Below the pieces are notes generated by a model, which was not told the DNA's origin, did no database searches, and worked only from the letters and a program-made list of their open reading frames with translations. Below are positions 41,587-49,083 of a stretch of DNA of 64,000 nucleotides, one piece after another. Where the stretch lies: positions 1-64,000 of the IMG/VR virus record IMGVR_UViG_3300020185_003648. One strand, given 5' to 3'. The first letter of the stretch is position 1. Every line of letters begins with the position of its first letter. A program made the translations under genes and the position numbers. This DNA comes from a virus.

Positions 41587-42534
41587 TTACTCTAATGTAA
41601 AAAACTTTTCATCAGGAGACAAACCTTCACCGCATAATTCTCGGTTTTTTCCGAATTCACACCAATCACATAGTTTAGAGGGGCATTTAGGAAATTCTTT
41701 ATCTAGGGGTTGTCCCTCCGCTGTATAGCAATCCCTAATAAATTCTATAAAATCTTCTTTTGCTTCTCTTAGACGTTTTGGATTGTCAGTTGGACGGAAA
41801 TTTTGAACACGGTATGCTTGGTGAGGTGACATTAACTTCTCGTCCTCAAAATCTAATACTTTTCTTTTAACAATAAAAAATTCTACGTTAATTTTATCTT
41901 TAGGAACTTTAAATAGTTCTGAGTAGTAGTTTTTATAGAGTAGTAGTTGTTGGGATTTTGTAATGTCTCCTTTTTCCCATTTACTCCATCCTTTAGTAGA
42001 TGTTTTTATATCGTAAATCGTGTATTCTCCACTATTTTTATCTTTAGTAACTAAATCAACATACCCCATGTATTTAATATTAGGGCGTTCTTTGATTGGT
42101 TGAAGAATTAATGGGATTTCAATACCTACTAATTCCATGGTTTTTTTAGAAAAATTGTTTTTTCTACCGTACTTATGTTTTTTAAACCACTCTAAAATAC
42201 CAATACCATCATGGTAAAATTCTGATAGTTGTTCTTGTGTAGAAAAATGTTTTCCTTTATTTTTCTTTTGGTATTTTTTATATTCCTCTGTCATTCGTTC
42301 CTTAAAGAACTGCTTGATATTAATATCGTCAGCTGCCTTTATGGATACATCGTACATTGTTTGTAGGTAGTGTTGTATAGCCTCGTGCATCGCGGTTCCA
42401 AACACGAAGTGAATATTAGGTTTATCGTCCTTATATCCTTTTACATACTGCAAATACCACTTATGTGGACAATGCTTGTACATAGAATATTGGGAAAATG
42501 ATACTACTTTATCTGTTGCGTAATTAACTTCCAA
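41587..42534 (-). CDS. PD-(D/E)XK exonuclease, RecB/Cas4-like
   Basis: A 315-residue protein. SFSQYSMYKHCPHKWYLQYV near residue 12 begins the RecB-type nuclease fold and FVFGTAMHEAIQHYL supplies the early His. YMGYVDLV and YTIYDIKTSTK give the D...DxK active site. CPSKLCDWCEFG near residue 285, with the early Cys, forms the four-Cys set of a Cas4/AddB-like iron-sulfur cluster. It probably resects DNA ends for phage replication or recombination. Confidence 0.82.
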   Translation of the reverse strand: MEVNYATDKVVSFSQYSMYKHCPHKWYLQYVKGYKDDKPNIHFVFGTAMHEAIQHYLQTMYDVSIKAADDINIKQFFKERMTEEYKKYQKKNKGKHFSTQEQLSEFYHDGIGILEWFKKHKYGRKNNFSKKTMELVGIEIPLILQPIKERPNIKYMGYVDLVTKDKNSGEYTIYDIKTSTKGWSKWEKGDITKSQQLLLYKNYYSELFKVPKDKINVEFFIVKRKVLDFEDEKLMSPHQAYRVQNFRPTDNPKRLREAKEDFIEFIRDCYTAEGQPLDKEFPKCPSKLCDWCEFGKNRELCGEGLSPDEKFFTLE

Positions 42535-42832
42535 CCTCTTCTTTTAAACGTTCGATATACAATGTTGCGTCCATCAATTCTTCTTGTAAATGTAATAACC
42601 AGTCTTGCAAATTCAAATCATCTCGCTCGAGGGTTGTATTGTATTTTTTAATACCAGTTTGTGAACGTTGTTCAAATCGTTCTTTTACAGCTTGAACGTA
42701 TTTGTCTTTTTTATCTGGAAATGTAGTGTCTGAATACCATTGAGCACCCGTGGTAGGTTTATCAATAGTCATTGTGTATAACTCTTTATTTGAACTCATA
42801 TCTTCAAAGTATTTTTTAACTGAATCACTCAT
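42524..42832 (-). CDS. MazG-like nucleotide pyrophosphohydrolase-type protein
   Basis: A 102-residue protein whose C-terminus, LQDWLLHLQEELMDATLYIERL, has the E-E..D spacing of all-alpha NTP pyrophosphatases. RFEQRSQTGIKKYNTTL before it is typical of the short phage version. It may control nucleotide pools. Overlaps the nuclease gene by 11 bases. Confidence 0.65.
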   Translation of the reverse strand: MSDSVKKYFEDMSSNKELYTMTIDKPTTGAQWYSDTTFPDKKDKYVQAVKERFEQRSQTGIKKYNTTLERDDLNLQDWLLHLQEELMDATLYIERLKEEVGS

Positions 42833-43062
42833 TATCCTTGTAAAGTATTTTTATTTTCTTCAAAGTAATTTTCTAGAGCTTTTAGTTTATCATCAGCATC
42901 AACTAACATTACTAAAGCCTCAGTAGCATTAGAATAAAAATCACCTGTGGTATGGTCTCCAATCCCAACGGCATTATTAGATAATAATTCAAGAGATAAT
43001 AAAGCTTTAGCTTTTTCTGCTTCAGCCTCTGTTTTTAACATTTTATATAGATGTGGTTTCAT
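42832..43062 (-). CDS. Hypothetical protein (76 aa)
   Basis: Helical and acidic, starting MKPHLYKMLKTEAEAEKAKALLSL, probably an alpha-hairpin. No recognised motif. It is coupled by overlap to gp62 above and the MazG-like gene below, so it belongs to the replication cluster. Confidence 0.6.
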   Translation of the reverse strand: MKPHLYKMLKTEAEAEKAKALLSLELLSNNAVGIGDHTTGDFYSNATEALVMLVDADDKLKALENYFEENKNTLQG

Positions 43063-43469
43063 TTTAATAATTTTTTAATTTCTTTATCACTTACTCCTGT
43101 TAAAGAAAGTATGTTTTGTATTTCTGCTTTACTTAGTAAAGGTTCAAATTCAATTGCTTCTCTTGTACTAATATTAAAAAATGAAGCTAATTTATCTATA
43201 ACCTCTTGATTATATGTCTTTTTACTTGGTTTAATATACTTGAAGAATGTTTTTTTCTGTGGTATAGTTTTACAATAAAAAGCATACAATTGATCTTTTG
43301 GAAGATACTGATATTTTTGGACTAAGTTAACCAATTCAATGTTCTCCTCCTTCATACTGATAAAGCGATTTATCATGAATGGGTTAAAAGATCCTTGATC
43401 GTCGCTCGAAAACGACGACCATGGTTTCTTTTCATAGCTAATATTGGCTAACCAGTCAAAAATTGTCAT
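43059..43469 (-). CDS. 62: Clamp-loader small subunit, gp62-like
   Basis: A 136-residue protein. The segments IFDWLANISYEKKPW, NPFMINRFISMKEEN and LYAFYCKTIPQKKTFFKYIK match the gp62 clamp-loader subunit of pelagic T4-like phages. In T4, one gp62 joins four gp44 to load the sliding clamp. The nearby gp44 gene at 43694 supports this. Shorter than T4 gp62 (about 187) but similar to marine relatives. Confidence rests partly on order. Confidence 0.75.
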   Translation of the reverse strand: MTIFDWLANISYEKKPWSSFSSDDQGSFNPFMINRFISMKEENIELVNLVQKYQYLPKDQLYAFYCKTIPQKKTFFKYIKPSKKTYNQEVIDKLASFFNISTREAIEFEPLLSKAEIQNILSLTGVSDKEIKKLLK

Positions 43470-43694
43470 CTACTTGTATTCTTCTCTTAGTTCTTTTGGT
43501 AAAGTGTCTTCTAAAATAGCACCATTTTCTGGATCATAAAATACTGGGATTGGGACAATAGCGTCTTCACTAGTTCCAGTAATAAATTTAGATACTTTTC
43601 TTAGTATCATTCCTTGCTGCCAAACTTTACCTCCAGAAGGTGTGTCAATTGCTGTTGTTTTGGATAAATCCAAATTCATTTGTGGTTGTTCCAT
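43470..43694 (-). CDS. Hypothetical protein in clamp-loader cluster
   Basis: A 74-residue protein. GGKVWQQGMILRKVSKFITG and the central acidic part, with IVPIPVFYDPENG, suggest a small beta fold. Its stop is one base before the gp62 ATG, and its ATG overlaps the gp44 stop by one base. That exact packing argues for a replication role or simple conservation of order. No family known to me. Confidence 0.65.
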   Translation of the reverse strand: MEQPQMNLDLSKTTAIDTPSGGKVWQQGMILRKVSKFITGTSEDAIVPIPVFYDPENGAILEDTLPKELREEYK

Positions 43695-44605
43695 TAGAAT
43701 GGTTTTAATAAGTTAGCGATACATCCCATAAAGGTAATTTCTTTATCCGGAGCCATTACGGATTGATATTGTGATTCGGCAATAATAATGGTACCTAACA
43801 CTGGGTTATGGAATGAATCTAAATTGTTATATAAGGCTCTGTATAATTCATTATAATCTCTAATGTTTGAATCTGCTACGATTTGACGTATTTGATTAAA
43901 AGCACTAGGTTCGTTAGATGAAATCAATTCAATGATTTTATCTGTGTATTGTTTTTGGTTTACAATCTTTTTATTGAGTTCAAGTTTATTGTCTTTAACA
44001 CATGATTGTAATAAATTTAATGTCTTTCTAATATCAGGGTATGTTTTGTTGATAATTTCAACTAAATCCTCTTTATTAAATTCAACATTTTCTCCTTGTA
44101 ATATATTAACACATCTTTTGGCAACCTCGCCTTTTGATGGAGGTGTTATTTCGTATACTGATGTTCTAGATTGTATTGGATCGATTATACGTTCAACATA
44201 GTTACAAGTAAAGATAAAACGTGTTGTAATAGAAAATGTTTCAATTACGTTACGTAATGCCGCTTGTGCGTTGATCGTTAGAAAATCAGCTTCATCCATT
44301 ATAACCACCTTTAAAGCGCGGAATGTCGCAGCAGATGCGAATGATTTTACCTTATCTCTAATTGTTTCTATACCATTTTCATCTGAACAGTTGACGTATA
44401 AGAAATCGCAATCTATATTACTTGTAATTAGTTTAGCAGCAGTAGTTTTACCTGTTCCTGCTGCACCGTATAATAATAGATGTGGTAAGTCTTGTTTTTC
44501 GATCCATTGGTTTAGATCTTGTTTAAAACCATCATTTCCAATGTAATCTGCGGGATCAGTTGGGCGGAATTTTTCTGTAAATAATGTATGTTCTCTAACT
44601 AGCAT
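43694..44605 (-). CDS. 44: Clamp-loader AAA+ subunit, gp44-like
   Basis: A 303-residue AAA+ ATPase. LLLYGAAGTGKTTAAKL (Walker A, about residue 42), VVIMDEADFL (Walker B), RFIFTCNYVERI (sensor 1) and SRTSVYEI (SRC-like Arg) are all intact. It opens and loads the sliding clamp on DNA, working with gp62 nearby and gp45 at 47666-48385. Composite element G lies just upstream, and the leader ends AAGGTTAC before the ATG. Confidence 0.92.
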   Translation of the reverse strand: MLVREHTLFTEKFRPTDPADYIGNDGFKQDLNQWIEKQDLPHLLLYGAAGTGKTTAAKLITSNIDCDFLYVNCSDENGIETIRDKVKSFASAATFRALKVVIMDEADFLTINAQAALRNVIETFSITTRFIFTCNYVERIIDPIQSRTSVYEITPPSKGEVAKRCVNILQGENVEFNKEDLVEIINKTYPDIRKTLNLLQSCVKDNKLELNKKIVNQKQYTDKIIELISSNEPSAFNQIRQIVADSNIRDYNELYRALYNNLDSFHNPVLGTIIIAESQYQSVMAPDKEITFMGCIANLLKPF

Positions 44606-44621
44606 GTAACCTTAATTTGTG

Positions 44622-44652
44622 TGAATATAATAAAAATAAATGGGGAAGCCAA
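44622..44652 (-). promoter_or_regulatory. Composite terminator/promoter element G
   Basis: TTG at 44652-44650 (it forms the loop of a hairpin), a 20-nt spacer, TATATTCA at 44629-44622. The hairpin GGGGAAGC/GCTTCCCC (44642-44660) has an 8-bp stem and a 3-nt loop and lies just after the H1-like gene. A T-rich run (TTTATTTTTATT) follows it. It should terminate the groES-groEL-H1 unit and start the gp44 unit 17 bases downstream. Confidence 0.72.
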
Positions 44653-44667
44653 GCTTCCCCACATAAA

Positions 44668-44835
44668 TTACTTGCTTTCTGCAACTGAAGCTTTACGGTA
44701 TTCCGTAACTAGCTTTTTAATCTCACCAATTGCTTTTCTAGCTCTTTGTTGAGATGCTTTTGTTGTTCCAGCGTTCTCTGCTTTGAATGTCTCATACAAA
44801 GCGTCGATTTGTTCAAAAACTTCTTGTTTACTCAT
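44668..44835 (-). CDS. Histone H1-like (Hc1-type) DNA-binding protein
   Basis: A 55-residue helical protein starting MSKQEVFEQIDALYETF. QQRARKAIGEIKKLVTEYRK is the conserved pattern of the short H1-like proteins found in Bacteroidetes, which are thought to bind DNA through basic helices. It follows groEL by 22 bases in the same unit and is ended by hairpin G. Its acidic N-terminal half and basic C-terminal half are visible. It fits a Bacteroidetes host. Confidence 0.75.
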   Translation of the reverse strand: MSKQEVFEQIDALYETFKAENAGTTKASQQRARKAIGEIKKLVTEYRKASVAESK

Positions 44836-44857
44836 TTTTATTTAATTTAAATTAAAA

Positions 44858-46492
44858 TTACATCATTCCCGCCATTGGGTTTGGTGTCTCGTCATCATCT
44901 TCTTTCTTTTCAAAGATAACTGATTCTGTTGTTAAAATAGTTCCTGCGATTGATGCTGCATTCTCTATTGCTATTCTTGTAACTTTTTTAGGGTCAATAA
45001 TACCTGCTGCTTTGAAATCCATTACAGTTAAATCTTTATAATTTAATCCGTTCCATGTATTTTCATCTGCTAGCAAGTTAAATGAAGCATATGTAATATC
45101 ATTTGTTTCATGTCCAGCATTTGTTAAGATTTTGAAGAATGGTTCTTGAATTGCTTTACGTACAATTCTTCTACCTACAGAAATATCGTCTGTTCCATCT
45201 CTGCTAATTTTCTGTGCAGCGTAAAATAATGCTGTTCCACCACCGATTAGGATTCCTTCTTCTAATGCTGCTTTTGTAGCAAATAAAGCATCTTCTACTC
45301 TATCTTTTTTCTCTTTAATTTCGATTTCGCTATTTCCACCAACGTTGATGATTGCTACACCTCCAATTAGTTTACCTAATCTTTCTTGTAATTTTTCTTT
45401 TTCGAATGCTGATGTTGCGTTATCTAATTGGGATTTGATTTCACTAGCTTTTGCTGTAATAGCTTCTTCACCGCCTTTACCATCTACGATAGTAGTTTTG
45501 TCTTTAGTAACATTAACTGTTCTAGCTTTACCTAATAATTCACCGAATTGGATTGATTGTAGTTTATCTAGTTTATGTCCTTTGTTTTTAGAGATTACAG
45601 TACCACCTGTTACAGTAGCTAAATCTTCTAAAGCCATAGTTCTTCTATCACCAAAATCAGGGGCTTTAACAGCAACAACTTGAATAGTTCCTCTCATTTT
45701 GTTTACAATGAGGGTAGCTAATGCTTCTCCATCAATGTCTTCAGCTACAATAAGTAAAGGTTTACTTTCACCACTTGCTTTGTTTAATACATTAAGCAAT
45801 TCACTGGCTTGTGTAATTCTACCATCATAGATTAAAATGTAAGGGTCGTTTAAAACCGCTGCCATTGAATCGTTGTCTGTAACAAAATATGGTGATTTGT
45901 AACCACGTTCGAATTGCATACCTTCTACTACTTCAAGTGAAGTTTCTCCAGTTTTAGATTCTTCGATTGCTACAACTCCATCTCTACCTACTTTATCTAA
46001 AGCTGTTGAAATTAAGGTTCCAATCTCTTCATCGTTGTTACCTGAAATAGTAGCTACTTCCTTAATTTGTGAATCTTCTGTAATTTCAACAGATAGTTCT
46101 TTTAATGCTTCTTTTACAGTGTTTACTGCCTCGTCAATACCTTTCTTGATATCAACCGGATTAGAACCATCATTGATTTGTTTGATTCCTTCTTCAAGAA
46201 TAGCAGTGGCTAATACTGTAGAAGTTGTTGTACCATCACCTACCTCGTTAGCAGATTTTACAGATACTTTTTTAGCTAATTCTGCACCAATAGATTCAAC
46301 TTGATTTTCAAGTTCTTTAAATGCCTTTGCTACAGTAACACCATCTTTTGTAACTTTAATTTCACCATTAGGTTCTTTAATTAGTACTGTTCTACCAGCT
46401 GGCCCTAATGTTGATGCTACGCTATTATTGAGTTTCTTAACTCCTTCTAATAGTTGATTCTTGGATTCTTTTCCGAAACTTGTTTCTGTCAT
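44858..46492 (-). CDS. groEL: GroEL-type chaperonin (60 kDa)
   Basis: A 544-residue full-length group I chaperonin. NSVASTLGPAGRTVLIKEP near residue 24 and VGDGTTTSTVLATAIL near residue 85 are the ATP-binding elements. The apical and intermediate domains are intact (ALEEGILIGGGTALFYAA near residue 405), and the tail ends in GMM as in bacterial GroEL. It folds proteins in an ATP-driven double ring with GroES, encoded 3 bases upstream. A phage-encoded set could fold capsid or other phage proteins. No truncation is seen. Confidence 0.96.
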   Translation of the reverse strand: MTETSFGKESKNQLLEGVKKLNNSVASTLGPAGRTVLIKEPNGEIKVTKDGVTVAKAFKELENQVESIGAELAKKVSVKSANEVGDGTTTSTVLATAILEEGIKQINDGSNPVDIKKGIDEAVNTVKEALKELSVEITEDSQIKEVATISGNNDEEIGTLISTALDKVGRDGVVAIEESKTGETSLEVVEGMQFERGYKSPYFVTDNDSMAAVLNDPYILIYDGRITQASELLNVLNKASGESKPLLIVAEDIDGEALATLIVNKMRGTIQVVAVKAPDFGDRRTMALEDLATVTGGTVISKNKGHKLDKLQSIQFGELLGKARTVNVTKDKTTIVDGKGGEEAITAKASEIKSQLDNATSAFEKEKLQERLGKLIGGVAIINVGGNSEIEIKEKKDRVEDALFATKAALEEGILIGGGTALFYAAQKISRDGTDDISVGRRIVRKAIQEPFFKILTNAGHETNDITYASFNLLADENTWNGLNYKDLTVMDFKAAGIIDPKKVTRIAIENAASIAGTILTTESVIFEKKEDDDETPNPMAGMM

Positions 46493-46495
46493 AAC

Positions 46496-46786
46496 TTATT
46501 CTACTATTGATAAAATTGAATTTTGTGCTGTAATGTAATATTCTTCTCCGTCTAATGTAATAGTTTGAGAACCCATTTTTGGTAATAATACTTTCATACC
46601 TACTTCTAAATCTGTAGGAACTATTGTATCAGTATTAAAATTGTAAACATTAGAAATTGCTATTACTTCAGCCATTTCTGGTTTTTCTTTACCCATATCG
46701 GGGATAATGATGTTTCCAGCCATTAATTCTTCTTCCTCGATAGGACGTAATATAACGTTCCCATTAACTGGTCTTAATTTGTTCAT
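46496..46786 (-). CDS. groES: GroES-type co-chaperonin
   Basis: A 96-residue protein. LRPVNGNVILRPIEEEE at the start, a mobile-loop region with AGNIIIPDMGKEKPEMAEVIA, and GMKVLLPKMG match Cpn10. It caps GroEL. The mobile loop (EELMAGNIIIPD) keeps the hydrophobic triplet that binds GroEL. Overlaps the upstream 93-residue gene by four bases and precedes groEL by 3 bases. Confidence 0.92.
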   Translation of the reverse strand: MNKLRPVNGNVILRPIEEEELMAGNIIIPDMGKEKPEMAEVIAISNVYNFNTDTIVPTDLEVGMKVLLPKMGSQTITLDGEEYYITAQNSILSIVE

Positions 46787-47064
46787 CTTAAAATTGCTTC
46801 TTTTAAATTAGTATGAATTGTTTCAAAGTTTTTAGCATATTCCTTTAAGGTAAATACACCATCTTGATTTGTTTGATGTTTAGCTATTGCTAAAACTGCT
46901 GTTCCTAGATTAGTATAGAAACCAATAGTTTTTTCTTTTGTAGTATCTACTACATTGTAACTATATTCGTCTACAACGATTTTATAGTCGCCTAATAATA
47001 CATCCTCGATGAATGTACTCTTTCCAGACCCTTTTGGTCTGCCTTTAAAATTTGGATTTGCCAT
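46783..47064 (-). CDS. Hypothetical protein upstream of groES
   Basis: A 93-residue protein. GRPKGSGKSTFIEDVLLGDYK resembles a P-loop-like segment, but only one glycine-rich turn is present and no Walker B is seen, so ATPase activity is doubtful. The rest is helical. It is the first gene after composite element H and is translationally coupled to groES, so it may be a phage-specific chaperonin accessory. Confidence 0.6.
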   Translation of the reverse strand: MANPNFKGRPKGSGKSTFIEDVLLGDYKIVVDEYSYNVVDTTKEKTIGFYTNLGTAVLAIAKHQTNQDGVFTLKEYAKNFETIHTNLKEAILR

Positions 47065-47098
47065 AACTGATTGTGTGTTTGTTATTATTTCTTATATG

Positions 47099-47129
47099 TA
47101 AATATACGAACATTCGTTCGATAAACCAA
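47099..47129 (-). promoter_or_regulatory. Composite terminator/promoter element H
   Basis: TTG at 47129-47127, a 20-nt spacer, TATATTTA at 47106-47099 inside CGTATATTTAC. The spacer includes a short hairpin, CGAAC/GTTCG (47107-47120). It follows the Hsp20 gene and drives the chaperonin genes. A TCTAGAGCGAG sequence adjoining it (47131-47141) is repeated inverted upstream of Hsp20. Confidence 0.7.
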
Positions 47130-47130
47130 G

Positions 47131-47641
47131 TCTAGAGCGAGAAATATTTACTTGATTTGTAGAGTTTTTAACTCTGAACCTTTAGCGAAAGGTACACTAA
47201 TAGTCAATAATCCGTTTTCGAATTTTGCTATGGCTTTTGATAAATCGAATTTAGAATCGATTTTCCAACCAAAGTTAAAAGAACGTTTAGCAATACCCTT
47301 GTGGATATAGTCTACATCTTCTTCTTCTTTAGCTTTTGTGTAATTAATGCGAAGAACATTGTCTTGAAGTAAAATTTCAATGTCTTCTTTAGCGATACCA
47401 GTACAGGCAACATCAAAGATAAGTCCTTTGTCGTTTGTATAGATGTCTACTGGGTGGGATAATTTGGTTTGGTCTAGCGGTGAATATTGGCTAGCGTCTT
47501 GAAAGAAATTTCTAACTAAAATGTCGAACGGATTACGTTCATAAAATAATGTACTCATAATGATTTACGTTTGTGACGTCCTAAGATCGTCGGTTTAAAA
47601 ATTGATTTAATATAACATTTACATAACTAACTCGCTCTAGA
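47131..47641. repeat. 11-bp inverted repeat flanking the Hsp20 gene
   Basis: TCTAGAGCGAG at 47131-47141 and its exact reverse complement at 47631-47641 bracket the Hsp20 gene. The TCTAGA core is itself a palindrome and each copy lies next to a TTG. They may be operator-like sites or ends of an inserted segment. Only 11 bases match fully, so chance is possible. Confidence 0.5.
47148..47558 (-). CDS. Hsp20 small heat-shock protein
   Basis: A 136-residue alpha-crystallin-domain protein. FDVACTGIAKEDIEILLQDN begins the domain, and FENGLLTISVPFAKGSE is the conserved GxLxxxxP-like end motif. It binds unfolding proteins without ATP. It sits between the clamp gene and the GroES/GroEL unit, so folding functions are grouped. 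An upstream TATATTTA box (about 47653-47660) lacks a clear TTG at the usual spacing. Confidence 0.88.
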   Translation of the reverse strand: MSTLFYERNPFDILVRNFFQDASQYSPLDQTKLSHPVDIYTNDKGLIFDVACTGIAKEDIEILLQDNVLRINYTKAKEEEDVDYIHKGIAKRSFNFGWKIDSKFDLSKAIAKFENGLLTISVPFAKGSELKTLQIK

Positions 47642-47665
47642 GTCAAGGTTTGCTATAAATATATG

Positions 47666-48385
47666 CTATTGTAACCTTACCATAAAATATTTTGATAAAG
47701 TTGTATCTGTCTTAAATTCTAGTTTTGCTAATCCTTTATTACTTACACTCATTGTACCTTCCGCACCTTTATTTGATGATAATATTTCTCTAAATACTAA
47801 TGCTGAAAATGGTAGTATATCGCTTTGTTTTGTGAATGTAGCGGGTTCAGTGAATTTAACTTTATTAGCATGTGTTGAACGTTCACCTAACAACATTTCA
47901 ACAACATTTTCGTTTTGTGCTGTGGTAGTTGTATTGATAGTGAATTGAGGTGTTTTTTCTAAAGCGTTATGTGCTTTAGTAAAATTGGATATAAATTCGT
48001 CATTAATTTGAAATGTAAAATCGTAATCTGCTTCACCTACTTTCCTTACAGCTTGAATAATACTTATATCACTTAAATTATAATCTAAATCAAATTTATT
48101 ATCCTTAATTTTAAGTTTATTTACTAAACCGGTGTTTGATTTAGACAGTTCGAGTTGAACATCTTCATTTGTAATACTTAATAGTCTTAATAATGAATCT
48201 GTATTGTAAATACCTATTTCATTATCCTCTAATGCTAAATCAAATACTAAATTACCAATTGCATCTTTTGTTGAGGTTTCAAAGTTAATTTCTACTTTAC
48301 CATTCGATATAGTCCATATAACTTCACCTACTAATCCACCCAAAAAATATTTTTGGATATTGTCTATAATATAACTTTTTTTCAT
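47666..48385 (-). CDS. 45: Sliding clamp, gp45-like
   Basis: A 239-residue protein of the T4 gp45 clamp type. The two-domain beta pattern is visible: FDLALEDNEIGIYNTDSLLRLLSI near residues 50-70, NTDSLL being the family core. A second domain ends SNKGLAKLEFKTDTTLSKYFMVRLQ. It encircles DNA as a trimer and tethers the polymerase. It lies beside the C-terminal gp43 gene and the PMM gene. Confidence 0.85.
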   Translation of the reverse strand: MKKSYIIDNIQKYFLGGLVGEVIWTISNGKVEINFETSTKDAIGNLVFDLALEDNEIGIYNTDSLLRLLSITNEDVQLELSKSNTGLVNKLKIKDNKFDLDYNLSDISIIQAVRKVGEADYDFTFQINDEFISNFTKAHNALEKTPQFTINTTTTAQNENVVEMLLGERSTHANKVKFTEPATFTKQSDILPFSALVFREILSSNKGAEGTMSVSNKGLAKLEFKTDTTLSKYFMVRLQ

Positions 48386-49083
48386 GTTAATAAATGTAAT
48401 AATTTTTCAGTGTCTTTCCAACTCTTTACGTGATGAATTTTACAATCCTTCCGTTTTTGAGAAATAATTTGTTGTTGTATAGGAAAATCATTCCCCCCTG
48501 GTTGTAGTCTATCTCCAAAGAATATAAATTTGTCTTTTATATCTTTTACAATTTGTCCTTTGTCTTTACCTTTTTCATATATATCAATACTAATTTCTCC
48601 ACCTACTACAGCATCTAACCCTGGGTGTTTTTCTCTAATTTTACAAGCAAATTTCTTACGTTCTTGATGTTTTTTATCCCATGCTCCATAATGTTCTCTT
48701 TGCTCTTGGTTACAACTTCTACCTATAACAGAAAAATTAACAGCACCCTCTCGTTGTTCAATATGATTTCCATATCGGTAGGGATATTTAGATTTTTCTA
48801 AAAACCTTTTTAATAAATCTTCACATTGGGTTGGAAGATTAAACTCATGTTGGTATTCTAACTTATTATTAATAAAAAGTTGATTGCCTGAATTTTGGTA
48901 GCAACGTTCTACTGAACCCCATATATCAAAACCCAATTGTTCAATTGTTTTATCTTTATCACTGCCTGAAATTAACCATACACTATTTTTCTTAATAAAT
49001 GATTGAAAAAATGTTTTAAAACTGGGGTCAATTAACCCTCGGAAGGGAGTTAATGTTCCATCGACATCAAAAATATAAATCAT
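48382..49083 (-). CDS. Eukaryotic-type phosphomannomutase (HAD-IIB)
   Basis: A 233-residue protein with FDVDGTLTP (catalytic Asp pair), VNFSVIGRSCNQEQRE, KIREKHPG, and GGEISIDIYEKGKDK, then FFGDRLQPGGNDFPI. These match the PMM1/PMM2-type fold, including GGEIS and the FGD..PGGND metal loop, rather than bacterial ManB/PgmB enzymes. It should interconvert mannose-6-P and mannose-1-P, supplying GDP-mannose for gmd. It is coupled by ATGA to the gp43 C-terminal gene. Confidence 0.85.
   Translation of the reverse strand: MIYIFDVDGTLTPFRGLIDPSFKTFFQSFIKKNSVWLISGSDKDKTIEQLGFDIWGSVERCYQNSGNQLFINNKLEYQHEFNLPTQCEDLLKRFLEKSKYPYRYGNHIEQREGAVNFSVIGRSCNQEQREHYGAWDKKHQERKKFACKIREKHPGLDAVVGGEISIDIYEKGKDKGQIVKDIKDKFIFFGDRLQPGGNDFPIQQQIISQKRKDCKIHHVKSWKDTEKLLHLLT

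Noticed and set aside
46783-47064. P-loop ATPase call for the gene before groES
   Set aside because: GSGKSTF resembles a Walker A but no Walker B or sensor residues follow in a 93-residue protein.
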